A stretch of 64,000 bases of DNA from Dioscorea cayenensis subsp. rotundata (lineage: Eukaryota > Streptophyta > Magnoliopsida > Dioscoreales > Dioscoreaceae): positions 28,244,185-28,308,184 of the forward strand of contig NC_052471.1 of the NCBI RefSeq assembly GCF_009730915.1. Direction: 5' to 3'. The translations under genes and the position numbers were made by a program. The notes below the pieces were generated by a model, which saw only the letters and a list, made by a program, of their open reading frames with translations, had not been told where the DNA came from and searched no databases. The number at the start of each line of letters is the position of its first letter. Positions within the stretch are counted from its first letter, which is position 1. This document shows, in pieces, positions 1-12,717 of this stretch.

Positions 1-822
1 ACATTAGTTGTAAACTTTGGAGCTTTTATATTGATTGATTTATTGTAATCTATTGATGTTGCATTCAATTTTGTGTTTCAATTGTCTTAAATTGTGTTGT
101 AGCAAAAGCTAAGAATTCATAATTGATGTACTTGTGTGACGAATAGAAAGATCCATCTAGTATAGACATACAACAGTTGAAGGGGATCATGAATCTGCGT
201 AGAAATAGGATACTTTGGGGTTAAGATTTCTTCCCCGATGATCCTTCCGAGTAAGTTGACATAGGATTCCAAGTGCATTGCAATAGTAGAGAGCAAGCAT
301 TAGGAAGAGATTCTATGTTAGCTTTGTATGGAATTAGGGTCACTAGCCTCGAGAGAGATACTGACTATTAATTGAATCCTTGTTTTCTCTAGATATAATC
401 CATTGAGCGTAATGCACGTTGTAGGGTAGTTTGTATCAGCATTGTATGTTATTAGTTATTGTTCACTTTGAGGAAAAAAGGGGACAATATAAATTAAAGA
501 TTCTCTCAGTTTAACTAGATTGCAAGATTTTGTGGATTTTGTGCAACCTTGTTTAGGACTTCACAAAAACTCTAGAGAAAATCTATTCCCAGACACTCTT
601 CTTTCATGCTTGTTTTGCTTTATTTTCTATTTATATTTCTAATTCTTAGTTTTTATATGGAATTTATAAATCCACTTCTTTGATTAGGTTAATTGTCATT
701 TTTAAAATTAGTACTAGTATTTTCTAGTTTCCTTGTGGGATCGATAATATTGTTTTTAAGCACACTATATTATTTGATTGTCACGTGCACTTACGTTTTA
801 TAGATGATATTAGTCCTTATCA
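1..822 (+). mobile_element. 3' part of a gypsy-type LTR (left end outside window)
   Basis: No gene is visible here. The last 100 bases follow the layout seen just before the primer site of Athila-like gypsy elements: a CCTTGTGGGATCGAT box near 731, a CGTGCACTTACG box near 785, and an LTR-like end TTATCA at 822. The reverse-oriented LTR at 10922-12712 shows the same order of boxes, so the two look like the same broad class. No primer-binding site follows 822, so this is a 3' LTR or a solo LTR rather than a 5' LTR. The left end and the target duplication lie outside the window. Confidence 0.45.
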
Positions 823-1136
823 GCGTGCCTAATGGTACATCAATTATCACATTTGTCAAAAAAAAATAATAATAATAAATGAGAAACTTAAAATTTATAT
901 AATATTTTAAAAATTATAATACATATAATTTGAAGCAATTTAAAATTATGTAATTAAATAACATTAATTTTGGATCATATATTTGAGAAGAGATTTTGGA
1001 AATGACTTGTATTGCGAAATAAACAAGTGGCAACTTTCTCTGCCATGAATGTATAATTTTTTTATTATAAAAATCTTGTGACACTTTAAAAATAGATGCA
1101 TTAACTCAAATTGATGAAAACTTAAATTAGGCAATG

Positions 1137-1140
<4 letters not shown>

Positions 1141-1213
<73 letters not shown>
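1141..1213. repeat. Compound (TC)n(AC)n microsatellite
   Basis: About 16 TC units run directly into about 20 AC units. Open frames on both strands here give only Ser-Leu, Thr-His, Cys-Val and Arg-Glu dipeptide repeats and are not genes. The flanking sequence 823-1700 is AT-rich and shows no other feature. Confidence 0.95.
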
Positions 1214-1215
<2 letters not shown>

Positions 1216-1946
1216 ATAAATACAATATATGCTCCCTTGGGTTATTTTTAACCTACACACTATATATATATATATACCGCATATATACCCATATATGCTT
1301 TATACACTTTTTACTTTATAATAATAAAATAAAATTTAATTTTAAATTTTAAATTTTAAATTTTAAATTATCAATGTTAATTTTTATTCAGATGCCTAAT
1401 AATTTATTCATCTATTTTGACATTGGATCTCTTAAATTTAGTGTTAATTTAAAAAAAAAAATTAAATCAATAGCCAAAATTCATATATGGTGAATAGCAC
1501 CAATTTATAAAAAAAAATTATTAATAAAACTAACTTAAATATTTTAATGATATTATATACAAACATATAGACATTATCGATATTGAGAATTTTTAAGATT
1601 TAAATATTTTTAGTGATATCCCAAAGTTTATTTTTTTAATTATATATATAATGTTAATTTAATAATCATTACAAAGTTTTAGGAGCATATATATGGACAA
1701 TTTTTGTGATCATCATGTCAGAAATAAATTTGAAGGAGTGGGAGGGGTCTAAAAAGAAATCACTAGATATTTCTAACTTTTTTAGGGGGTCAAATGAAAA
1801 ACAACCTCGCTATTTAAACCTCCTTTCCGCTCCCTTTCTTGTTCTCCAAGTCTATTCCCAATCTCTCATTCTCGGTTCTCTTCTTCTTCGATCGAAGCAA
1901 CCAGCGACGGCGGCGGCGGCAGCGGCAGCGATTACTCCGACCTCCG

Positions 1947-4900
1947 ATGAACTCCTCGATGAACTCCAACGCCAACGTTACCCCTCCTTCATCACGGCTT
2001 TCTCCCTGGATTTCGCTTCCATCCCACGGATGAGGAGCTCGTCGGCTATTACCTCAAGCGCAAGGTCTTAGGGCGGAGAATCGCCGTTGACGCCATCTCC
2101 GAGATCGATCTCTACAAGCACGAGCCATGGGACCTCCCTGCCATGTCCCGCATCCAGAGCCGGGACTTGGAATGGTATTTCTTCAGCTCTCTGGATCGAA
2201 AGTACTCGAATCGGTCCCGGACCAACCGGGCCACCGGCGGTGGCTACTGGAAGACCACGGGGAAGGATCGGCCGGTGTTGCATGGCTCTCGCACTGTTGG
2301 GATGAAGAAGACGCTTGTCTACCACACCGGCCGTGCACCGCGCGGGCAGCGTACTCACTGGGTCATGCACGAATATCGCCTGGTTGATGAGGGTCTTAGG
2401 GATTCTGGTGTTTCTCAGGTTGGTGTTTTTGTAGGATTTGAGTTAGGGTTTGTGTTTTATGGTTGTTGATTTGATTTTGAAGGTATTGAGGTTGGGGTTT
2501 TGGGGGGAAGGATGGGTATGTTGTGTGCAGGATATTCCAGAAGAGCGGTAATGGCCCGATGAACGGAGCGCAGTATGGGGCTCCCTTGATTGAGGAGGAG
2601 TGGGAGGAGGATGATGACATGGAGATCAAGCCTCTTGATGGGGATGCTGGTGGACTGGTTGACGTTGGAATCCAGATGGATGACATTGTCAAGGTTTTGA
2701 TCTTGATTTGTTATTGATTCATCTTGCTTAGTCTTTGTAGTCATTGTTTGTTTTTAGGTTTTAAGTCTTTTGTTTTGATCCCTGCTTTAATTCTATTGTT
2801 TGTCTGGTGATATTTGATTTAAAAAAAAATAGTTGGTTTCTACTAGAATAAGAACAGGATAGATGCCGTGTTGAGAAATTCTAATCCTAGTATTTGGTAG
2901 TTAGATGATGGTTGTGATAATTTTGCTTTTTAATGATGTAAAGACATAATTCACTCTTTTTGTCTTTGATAAATATTTCCTTGGCTCTCTTTACATGCTC
3001 CTTTGGCCTTCTTTGCATATTTTTTATGTTACAAAGTGAGAGAGTTTTTATCCATTTTAGTTTTCCTCTCTTTTGGATTTACATTTCTTATAAGGGAATC
3101 GCCTTTTGGCTTGTAATAGCTTTTAACATGTGAGATGTCACTGGTTTAAATGATGTAAATGCTTAATATGTATAATTGTTGTGTGAATTTTATTTCTAGA
3201 ACAAGTTTTATACTTGTGCATTTCAACATTTACTCCAGGACCCAGAAGTGAGCTTCCCACCTGAGAACATGCATCATTTGCTTGTAGAACACCATGAGGA
3301 ACAAGTCAATGGGAGTCATCTTGAGATATCCACTTCGTTGCGAGAAAATATAGTTGGAGATCAGTTTTATATGGGGGGTGTTGATGGATGTCCAATTGCA
3401 GCTGTAGCAGAGGATGATCCAACTCTAACCGCTGGTGTTGAGGGTCACCATTTGATTCTAGACCAATCATGTATTCTTCTACCGGAGAATGATGGTTATG
3501 TGGAGCTGAATGATTTTATGGAGAATGAGGACCAGGACCAGCCTAAAAATGACAGCTTAGCTGATTATGTCCTGGAGACATGTGATGAAGACTTTCTCAT
3601 TAACATGAATGGATGTGGTGATCTGCCAGAAATTGATGTGGATGAGTTCTTTGATATGCTAAGTGAGACAAGTGACATTCCAGAACCATCCCAGATGCCT
3701 CCACTGGAGAATGATGTATCTCCACAGCCTAGCAACATAAATTCTTCTTTTAGCAAGCAGTCTGATGCACAATTCTCTGAGAGCAATTTGGTCAGCAATG
3801 ATGCACTGGAAGATATTCCATTTGCTCAAGATTCTTTTGTGCCGAAGTATGACTCAGGCCCATCCATCACTGATGTATTCAAGTTTGACAAGGCAGATGA
3901 AATGGTAAATTACTTTGATGCTACTGACAACTACTTAGATTTTGCTTCTTTGGGTCCTGTTGGAGAGTTTGAGCTTGAAGATTTTTCAAATTTTGAAATT
4001 TCGGATTTCTCTGATGAGGTAAGCTCCTAATAAACTCTGGCATCCAGCATCCTTCTAATTAATTTTTCAAACTACCACGAGTCCATATATGTGCAATTTT
4101 TACTCACTTGATTACTGGTATGCAGTTTGATGGCACTATAATTCCAACTCAAAATGCAGCTCAGAAGTCTTCTTATACAGATGCTGGGATTGTTGCCTCT
4201 TCCTCAACTATGCTGTCTGCTCCTAATGACATGGCAAATGGTAAAAAGGATGATCTTACTGTCAAGAAAGGTATCTATTTTTGTTCTGTGTGTTTCAGGT
4301 TATTTCCATGTGTTACTAAAATCTGCTGCAAATCAATAATAGACTCTTCTGTTCACATGAGCTGCATTATTAACTCTAGTTAACTTGTCATATTGTCATC
4401 TTGTGGCTTTTTCTTCGTTATTTTATTCTGACCTTGATTTTGGGGTTTTCAATGTTTTTGCTTATGGTCATGTTACTCAAAATTCATGAAATACTCTTTT
4501 AGAGCAGAGTATGTAGACCTCAATTTTTTTTTTAAAAAATAATTCTCTGGTACAGATGTTCAAAAGAATGATCAATTGGATAAGACCTTCACAGAGCGGC
4601 TTGCTAACATGTTGAACTTCATACCTTCTCCCCCGGCTCTTGCTGCTGAGCACCCATATGGTGCAATCAAATCAATAGACCAGAACTCCACAGCCCTCGC
4701 AGCCAGCTCCAATTTCACTGCTGGTATGATCCACATCAGCAGTTTCACAGTGACAAGCACTGCAAATCAATGCTACTTGCAGAAGGGCAGAGCCATTGGG
4801 TTCCTTTTCTCATACAACACACTTGGAAAATCAGCAAGCTTAGAACCAGCCATGATGATGCATGATGGATTCACAAGAATGGTTCTTCGGGGTGGACTCT

Positions 4901-4971
4901 ACCTTTTTCTCTTTTCTACTCTAATCCTTGCAGGAAGCTTCAAAATTGGATTGCATATGTGCTCAAGGTAA
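1947..4971 (+). CDS. Membrane-tethered NAC transcription factor (NTL type), exon 1 frameshifted
   Basis: Five exons are supported: 1947-2418, 2511-2693, 3239-4018, 4126-4270 and 4556-4971. All introns are GT-AG and all phases agree. The NAC DNA-binding domain is complete: [72 protein letters not shown] and, in exon 2, VCRIFQKSG. Long acidic exons 2-3 look like an activation region. The last exon ends in a hydrophobic segment ([17 protein letters not shown]) followed by GLHMCSR and stop, as in NAC proteins held in a membrane and released by proteolysis; Arabidopsis ANAC013/016/017 have this architecture. The ATG at 1947 is in a different frame from the NAC domain. Omitting T at 2007 joins them as RLSP-GFRFHP and gives about 664 aa. 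No in-frame ATG precedes 2143. A TATA-like CTATTTAAA lies near 1810. Class is secure; the exact orthologue is not. Confidence 0.88.
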
Positions 4972-5440
4972 GTTAAGGGGTAACAATTCACCGCTTTTGA
5001 AGATAAAACTAGAAGGCTTACATCAAAGGATCCTGATGTTGGATTAGCTAGGTATCTAAGCATTGATGTGTATAAACCTCTATGACTGTTGTTGTCACCG
5101 CTGGTGATTTGTTGTTTTTCTTTTTTCTTTTTTTCCCTTTTCCGACTGGAATATGATCATGTTGGTCCAGAAATACTGAGTATGATGGTCTTGACCTTAT
5201 TTGAACTACAATGTTCAATGTTTATTTGATTGGATCTAATTGACGGGTAGAGCGTTCTTCCCATTGGATGGTAGATCTCAAAACTGCCACTCATTTGAAT
5301 GACCAACCTGTGCAAATTGTGATTCAGCTGGTTTTCAGGTGAGCTATTTATTTAGTCCATAACTAATCCTTTTTTGTTTCTTGGTGGCTGCTATTTGTAC
5401 ATAGCAGTATTTTTCTCTTGTGGTATCCTTTGGCAAGGAG
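4972..5440 (+). other. NAC gene 3' UTR and downstream sequence
   Basis: Moderate-GC sequence follows the NAC stop codon and resembles transcribed 3' UTR. No further coding exon is visible. The poly(A) site cannot be fixed from sequence alone. Confidence 0.4.
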
Positions 5441-5449
5441 ATTAAGAGG

Positions 5450-6555
5450 CTGTTTGGTCACTTGTAAGTAGTTTTAATATAACTAGTTTTACAAGTAAAA
5501 TATTGTTTGATTTATTGTAAAATGTGTTTTACAGTTAAAATTTTTAGAGTTTTGTATACTTTTGCTGTAATTCAATTTATAGTAAAGTTTGGTGTAAGTT
5601 GAAATACGGTAAAACGTTTGGGTTAAAATTACCTTTTTAATTCTCCATATTATGCATCAAAAGCAAAGAAAAACTTATATGGTAATTAATTGACAACATT
5701 ATTAAACTTATAGTTATTTATTTTTTAATTTAATACTTTATCTTAAAAAAATAACAATTTTTATTTAATATTTAATTATGAAAATAATTTTAGCCATAAA
5801 ATTTAAAATTTAATAAATTATCATTAATTAATTAATTTTCTTACATTAGTGTTAATAGTAGAGTTAAATCAATTAATTATTTTTTCAGATATAAAATTAA
5901 AATATTTAAAATAGTACATATTTTTAAAATTTAATAAATGACAGTTATATTAATTAATTACTAATCATTTAATTTAATTTAATTAGTTAATTATTATTTT
6001 ACATTAGTGTTGACCGTAAGGTAGATCATGAATGTTAAATTAATTAATTATATTTATTTTTTTAAGACATAAAATTAAAATTAAAAGATTAAAATATTAT
6101 GTATTTTTAAAATTGAATGAATACCCGTTAAATTAATTAATTAGTTCTCTTACATTAGTGCTGGCACTAATGGTAGTCAGTGAAAGTTAAATAATTAAAT
6201 TAATTATTTTTAATCATAAAATTAAAGGATATTACTTAATTAAATGATTTTATAAATAATATTAAATTACTTATGTTAATAATTAATAATGAGGGTAATC
6301 TTACCATTCCATTTGTATGGTTATTATACCCTTCAAACTATATCAAACCAAACAATGAAATAGTAAATACAACATTTGTAATTACAACAAACCGAACAAT
6401 AATAATGCAATTTGAAATGCAATATTTTCATTTACAAGACTGTTTAGTTGTCTGTAATTTAAATTACATGTAAGTTCAGTTACAGTGTAAGTGAAAAATA
6501 TTGTATTTTAACTTATATAACTGTTGTTTAGTTTGCTGTAATTAGAAATGTTGTC
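5450..6555. mobile_element. AT-rich degenerate TIR-element segments
   Basis: The block starts with GCTGTTTGGTCACTTGTAAG and contains inverted relatives such as CAAACCAAACAATG (about 6345) and GTTTAGTTTGCTGTAATT (about 6527). These resemble end motifs of small PIF/Harbinger-like or hAT-like elements. The interior is very AT-rich without reading frames. Related GTTTGGTTTGCTGTAAGTG motifs recur near 7285 and, inverted, near 14960. Ends and target duplications could not be fixed. Confidence 0.35.
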
Positions 6556-7273
6556 AGGGCCGTTTGAATTGCATAATAGGAATAGGAATAAGAGGATTGA
6601 GAAAAAGAAGAGAAATAGGAATTGAAATAAGGGGAATGAGAATAATGTGTTTGGTTTGAGGGAACAAGCGTGGAGAATAGAAAAATAAAAGAATAAGATG
6701 TAGTAAAATTACATCAATACCCTTATAGGTAAATGATATGATAGTATATAAAGATAATGGATTATGTTTAGTGATAAATATTTAACATTATTTATAATTA
6801 ATTACTTATAATATAAATACATATTTCAATATATTATAATTATATAACTAATCTTAATAATTTAATTGAAATATTTAATACTTAAAGTTAAATATGTAGA
6901 TATGTGATTTTATTATTTAAATTATTAATAAATATTCAAATTTAATATTTCATTTCAATTATTTGTATTAATTTTAATTATTGTACTTAATTATTTACAT
7001 TAATTTCAAGTTAAATATGTAAATATATAATTATATTATTAATTAAATTATTTAATAATTAAAGAAATGCTTTATATACTAGGGGTATAATACTAATTTT
7101 ATGGGCTCAGGAATACTTCTCCTCCCATTTTTGGGTGGAATAGAATGCCTTTCCAACGAACAATCTTTTTCCCGATGCATGGAGGTAACCCATGTCTTTC
7201 CTGGTTACCAAACAAGGGCTTAGGAATAAGATTCCTATTCTCAAGCCCTCAATCCGTGATCTAAATGCCCCAT
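6556..7273. mobile_element. Probable non-autonomous TIR element
   Basis: The left end GGGCCGTTTGAATTGC and the reverse complement of the right end GGGGCATTTAGATCAC are similar. Both are followed by repeated GGAATAGGAATAAG / GAATAGGAATCTTATTC subterminal sequence, so the arms are imperfect inverted repeats around an AT-rich core. No clear target duplication is left. No coding capacity. Confidence 0.45.
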
Positions 7274-7529
7274 AAATACTTTTGTTTGTTTAGTTTGATG
7301 TGAAGTGAAAGAGTATAGTCACCATGTAAGTGGGTTGATGAGATTACTCCCATTATCTATTATTATTCTTATTTATCTAATACTATTTATTAAAATTAAT
7401 TTAAACTAATTAATTAATTTAATAAGATATTTATTCAAAATAAAAATATTAATTATTTTTATTAATGATTAAAATATTTGTTTAATTTAAATAATAAATA
7501 ATATATTTTATACGACATTCTTAAATTAA

Positions 7530-8040
7530 AAATAATTAAATAACATTAACATTTATTCAAATAAAGCATTCAACATTCACTATTGATCTTGTTACTTCAT
7601 TTATTCAAATAAAATATTTAACATTCACTATTAATCTTGTTACCACATTCATTAAAAAAATATTCAACATTCATGATTAATAATCATCTAATACCATCCA
7701 AAATATAAAATTTAACATTCATGGTTCAACATGACACTTTCCAACCAAAAAATAAAAATAAAAATAACATGATACTTGTCCAAACATCAAATTAAAATAC
7801 AAAATCACATTTGTGCAAACATCACATTGTCCAAGTACAATACACTTGTCCAAACATCAAATTAAAATACAAAATCACACTTGTCTAAACATCACATTGT
7901 CCAAACATACACTTGTCCAAATAAGAAAAATACAACATCACAATTGTCCAAACATGAAAAAAAAATACCACATTATTCATGTCACAACATTATACTAAAT
8001 ATGACAAGACAAAATAACATTTTAGTTAGCACCCAAATTT
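7530..8040. repeat. Short direct repeats beside the Harbinger relic
   Basis: Loosely repeated units based on TTCAACATTCACTATT (7565-7690) and on ACACTTGTCCAAACATCA (7800-7960) fill this interval. There is no reading frame of note. It adjoins the 3' side of the Myb/SANT-like ORF and is probably the non-coding tail of the Harbinger element. Confidence 0.5.
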
Positions 8041-8041
8041 G

Positions 8042-9063
8042 TTATAACAACTCAAGCTCGACGATCACCCCTTGCTTGATCAAGAAAATCATCCATCCAA
8101 AATGCACCGAAAGGAATGTGCTTTGTTTATGAACCCATTTGCTAAAGGGAGATTTTTGAAGCAAATAGTCATATGATCGTCCAAGATCATGTTCAGTATA
8201 ATGATCACTCAAAGTCATGATTTTATCAAACAAGTCTTTGCTAATAAATTTACTCTTATCCGCCTCTAGTGCATTTGCAATCCTACCCAACTCAACTTAG
8301 CATCTCTCCTTAGCACGTTTTGCTCACTTTTTTTACCTTCCTTAGCCTTGGAGGTAGAACTTGTCAGTGGGTCGTTAATAGAAGATTGACATTGTGCAAC
8401 CTCATCAAAATCATTAAACCCTTGGGTTTGGTTGTCAAGATCAATTATTGGTGTTGGTGGTGGTTGTTCCATACGCGCACGTAAACTTCTAGAGCTTTGA
8501 GAACCTGTTCTTGCAAAAGTATCCGGTTGCATGATCATTTCCACATATAATTGGCATCTCTTCATAGTCTTTGATTGGTTTGTTAATATAAATCTCTTTC
8601 CCAAGATGTGCCTACAAACATAAAATAAGCATTTTGTGATTTTGGTCAACGCACAAATATTACATAAACCCATATATTACTCATAAAATTCAACATGCTA
8701 CTTACTTGTATGTATGTTCGTTATTCTTCCTCCCCCATAATTATTTTTTTTCCCCGCATCATTCCATGACACACCACTTAAACCTTTGAACTTCTTTATT
8801 ATTAACCATATTTTCCTCACATGCCGCAAACGATTGTTGGCATGTGTGTCACTTACCACCAAGTTGAATCTTGCACCAACAGCCCTAGCAACGGCATTGA
8901 TAGCAACACTCTTAAATCCTTTATCAGATTTAAGCCCAAGGTTTCCTTCCTTAACTAGAGATGTCAACATAAACGAGGTCATCATGGGTGTCCATTGGAA
9001 ATTAGTTGATGTCTTTCTTCCAACAAAATCATGATTCTCTGGTGTCATATCTTCAAAATCCAT
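8042..9063 (-). pseudogene. PIF/Harbinger ORF1-like Myb/SANT-domain protein relic
   Basis: On the minus strand an exon at about 9063-8720 reads NFQWTPMMTSFMLTSL, then VARAVGARFNL and LRHVRKIWLIIKKFKG, the pattern of the plant Myb/SANT-like DNA-binding domain of Harbinger ORF1 and related host genes. Downstream segments (about 8560-8290 and 8290-8042) carry a low-complexity linker and a GRIANALE...DYLL helix region typical of the same family's C-terminal part. The pieces lie in different frames with stops between them, so introns, decay or both are present. It lies on the same strand as the transposase fragments, which supports a single element. Confidence 0.65.
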
Positions 9064-9356
9064 CTGCTAAGTAGCATAATTAACATTATAGTAATTATTT
9101 CACACGTATGGGTATTCAATAAATTGTAAAATACACAATATCCCCATTATTGAAAGCAAGGTAAAAAAAAATTATGCTATAAGAATAAGTTTCATTACAT
9201 GATTTGTTTTCTATAAGAAATAACAAAATTTGAAGATATGTTTCATAACCTTTTCAAAAGGCACACAAAAATATAATTAAAAAACATATAAAACATAGAA
9301 AGCTTTTTTACATGTTACTGCACATATCATTCATGATTGCTTTCTCGAACTGCTAG

Positions 9357-9830
9357 CTATTCTCTAGCTTCTTCTCGAACTTGAGATTGTGTTCTCACCT
9401 CACACACATTTGGTTCCCATTCTTCAAGGTTTGGTATATATATGTCTTGACCTCTTCGTAAAATATAATTATGTATAATACAAAAAGCAATGACGATATC
9501 CACTTGGGTGTTAAAAGGGGAAAATGGTTTTAATCTTAAAATTTTGAAATGATTTTTCCAAAGCTCCAAAAGCTCGTTCCACCAAAGTGCATAATGAAGA
9601 ATGTCTATAATTGAATAATTATTTCATGTTTGATGGTGTATGTGCACTAAATTCTTTAAGATGGTATTGAATGCCATGAAATGGTGAAATAAACCCCGGC
9701 CTTGTAGAGTACCCATCGTGTATGAGATAATATTTCCCTATATGAAAATGGTTACAAGGTCTAGCTTACATAATTGCACTAAATTAAATATTTTAACATT
9801 TTATAGGATGATATAATACCTTCAGATGAA
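9357..9830 (-). pseudogene. PIF/Harbinger transposase, C-terminal fragment
   Basis: The minus strand reads KYYLIHDGYSTRPGFISPFHG, then LFNYRHSSLCTLVERAFGAL, and in another frame FKILRLKPFSPFNTQVDIV and HNYILRRG, the C-terminal half of the Harbinger DDE transposase. A TAA precedes LFNYRHSS and a one-base shift follows ERAFGAL, so the copy is dead. An intron-like acceptor (TTTCATATAG) precedes the first segment. The catalytic centre between this piece and the N-terminal piece at 12720-13153 is absent. Confidence 0.75.
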
Positions 9831-10540
9831 GCATGTCCTCCCCCACACCCAGTGCAACTCATTACTGCTACCAATCTAGGAGAAGTTAGGGTACCTAACT
9901 TCTTGCCCAAGGACTTAACCTGGACTGCCAATGATGTCACTGCATCGATCTCATGAAGTCGGGCTACCTTCTTCTTGTCTCGTGTATTCCACTAATAACT
10001 GTTCATAGCCATTTCTTTAATGAGTTGTCGGGCTTCTTCGGAGGTTTTACTAACTAAAGTGCCTCCTGTTGCAGCATCAAGTAATTGCTTCGCACTTGGG
10101 TTCAAAACATTGTAGAAAGTGTGGATAATCATCCACTCGGGGAACCCATGCTGAGGGCATTTCCGCAGGAGATCCTTGAACCTATCCCATGTCTCAAAAA
10201 GCGACTCCAATTCCGCTTGCACAAAAGAGGATATTTCATTCCTAAGCTTCACAGATTTTCCAGGAGGGAAGTATCGAGCTAGGAAAGCTTCCACCATCTC
10301 CTCCCAAGTAGTGATCGATTCTGTAGGCAATGAGTGCAACCATTACTTCACTATCCCCTTCAAGGAAAATAGGAAGGCCCTCAATTTGATGGCATCATTT
10401 GTGACTCCGTTAATCTTTAAGCATGCCGCACACTTCCAAGAAATTCTCAATGTGGTTGTTCAAATCCTCATCGGGCAAACTATTAACTGTGCAGACTGCT
10501 GTAACATCTGGATGAAGCCTGGCTTGAGCTCAAAGTTCTG
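9830..10540 (-). pseudogene. Gypsy (Athila-like) retrotransposon gag fragment
   Basis: The minus strand encodes a retrotransposon gag core: IKLRAFLFSLKG, SITTWEEMVEAFLARYFP, WDRFKDLLRKCPQHG, LDAATGGTLVSKTSEEARQ. A CTGCGGGHASSE segment near the low-coordinate end resembles the start of a zinc-knuckle region. A TAA before WLHSLPTES and a frameshift near ENFLEVCGMLK break the frame. It lies directly downstream (minus strand) of the primer-binding site at about 10897-10913. No pol gene follows; the element is cut off near 9830. Confidence 0.75.
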
Positions 10541-10896
10541 AGCCGTAATCGGTGGCCGCATAATACTAGACTGCGTGCCAAGAACCGTGGATCTTGCATA
10601 GTCTGAGAGTGTCCTCTGTTGCTCATATTGTTCAACCATATTATCAAACCCTTCAACTTTTATCTCAGCTTGATTTATCTATTCTTGTACAGGTTCCTTT
10701 CCCCGTCTATGAGTTCTTTTTCCAATTCCCAGATCATCTTCAACCAATGTCAAAGGGTTGTCTCGGGTCATAAACCTGGAGCTGCAACCAACGAAAGAAA
10801 AACAAATCAGAATGATGGAAGAATAAGAAAGTGTGAAATAGAACAAGTGATGAATAGCTAAAATAGCAAAGTGCAAATGCTTCTAAAACGCCTATT

Positions 10897-10913
10897 CCCT
10901 GTCAATGGCGCCA
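10897..10913 (-). other. Retrotransposon primer-binding site
   Basis: The minus strand reads TGGCGCCATTGACAGGG a few bases inside the LTR edge. TGGCGCC is the usual start of the gypsy/Athila-type primer-binding site, commonly matched to a tRNA-Asp 3' end. This fixes the element's orientation and identifies the adjacent LTR as the 5' LTR. Confidence 0.65.
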
Positions 10914-10921
10914 AAAAAACT

Positions 10922-12712
10922 TGACATGCCCTTTGCTTGTGTGTACCGCAAGTACACGGTTCGTCGAAGTAATAAAACACCCCGGTGATTGGGTAGTCGA
11001 ATCCATATGGGAATATTTGTTTAGAAGCACAAAGTATTGCTATCTAGTTAGAGTGTGATTATATTTAAAATATTAGTGCAAAAAAAAGTAAAAGAGAAAA
11101 GAGGACAAGCAAGAGGAGAAAGGAGATGTGATAAATAGTAAAATAGGGATACCAGGATAATGCTCACCCTAGGACTATTGTTTTAAGTGCAAGAATAATA
11201 TTATGCCTCCTAATTGAAGTTTAATAAGTTATGGAAATCCAAAGACACTGTCCCAAGCCCAAGGTAAACCGTGACTAGCCCTCTACACTATGCCCCGGCG
11301 GAAAGAGATACTCTCAACACATCACACTGTGTGGGACTACTTGAGGCTCTAGGGACTCCAAGTGATAAATCCCATTCCCTAATATAGATCTAACCCTTTG
11401 GTCCAGGTGAAAGACCCCTAATCACGATTAAGCTCCAGCACTAAGGATTACTTCAACACTTCACTCTGTTGTTTTGGCAACTAAGCCCCAGTGGAGTTTG
11501 TCTCTTAGCACTTCACTCTATCGCAACCGCAAAGAACTTTTGGAATATGGAGGTAGGATAATTCACGTCGGAAGAGAAAGGGAACGTTCCGCTACCTCTC
11601 GACTCACCCTCTCAATCCTCTTCAATCTCGCTAAGTCTAACCCTAATGAAGTTGTCACTACTTCAAAGGATTGCCTAGATAGATTCTCAACCCTAGTGTT
11701 ACTCTAAGGAAAAATTAAAGCAATAAGCACACAAGATTAAAACTCAATTAAAACATCAATAAAGGAAACATAATAAGAGTCAATGAAACAAAATCATCCT
11801 AGGGTTTACAAGTCCAAGCACCCACTAGGGGGTTAGCTTTCCATGGAGCAATACAAAATCAACAATGAAGTCAAAAGTAAGTGCAAGCAATCCATAGAGA
11901 TTACCCCCTTGTTGTCCATGTCGATGGTCTTGAGGAGTCGACTCATCTTCTCCAAAGACTCCTTCATCAAGCTTAGGGCACACCTCGCCGAATCATTGCC
12001 AACGAAAGCTCCCCCAATAGCTCTCCTCCAAAGGAAATCGATGTCGAATACCTTAGAATAGCTCCAAAATCCCAGCAAAAAGCTCTCCAAACCCTAGTCG
12101 CGCTCGCCCCAAAAGATAGGTCAAATGATAGGGAGAAGATCCCCAAATAAAACCCTCAAAGCGGTATTTATAGGGTAAAATTGGGCATTCACACGGGCGT
12201 GTGCAATTTCCACACGGCCGTATGAATTTCCAGGTTTTGTTTTCCTACACGCTATGAACAGTAACTGATACAGTGGTTTAGCTACAATGCTCCCGACTTC
12301 ATTTTCTTCATTGAGGCCACCAAGTTGGGCACACAACCATGCAGTAGATCATGTCGCGTCTTGCTTTCAAACACATTGACGAAGCTCTTGACAATGTTGC
12401 ACAAGTCGAAATATATGAGTGTGACTGCCTTTGTACCCCTCCACCTTGTGTATTCACAAGACCATTTTGAAGGTTAGCTTACACCCACATGTCTATGAGC
12501 ACAACTTATGCCTTTATCCTTGTTCGGTCAAAGAATTCCCTCAACAATTGCGTCCATGATCTATTTTTGCTTCCTTTCTTCCAAACTTTTCTCCACAACC
12601 CTAAATACACAAAATAACACAAATACACACGAATGAGCCATAGCATCTGATAAAAGTGATGCTCAATGTAAGAAAAGTATACTTCGTAATACTTATACAC
12701 GAGCACTTATCA
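10922..12712 (-). mobile_element. 5' LTR of a truncated gypsy retrotransposon
   Basis: The plus strand begins TGACATGCC and ends ACTTATCA, so the element reads TG...CA. The CAAGTACACGG, GTAGTCGAATCC and GGGAATATTTG boxes near the inner edge match the LTR tail at 1-822 in layout. With the primer site and gag it forms LTR-PBS-gag without pol or a second LTR. The bases beyond the LTR (TTGTG, 12713-12717) have no partner at the other end, so the rest was lost by deletion. It interrupts a Harbinger transposase gene. Confidence 0.7.
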
Positions 12713-12717
12713 TTGTG

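Noticed and set aside
964..1352. ORFs with Cys-Val, Arg-Glu, Thr-His and Ser-Leu repeats
   Set aside because: They are translations of the (TC)n(AC)n microsatellite.
7800..7960. Regular short repeats resembling a CRISPR array
   Set aside because: Units vary in length and spacing, there are no constant spacers, and the DNA is plant nuclear.
10176..10541. 121-codon plus-strand ORF over the gag region
   Set aside because: It is the antisense shadow of the retrotransposon gag fragment.
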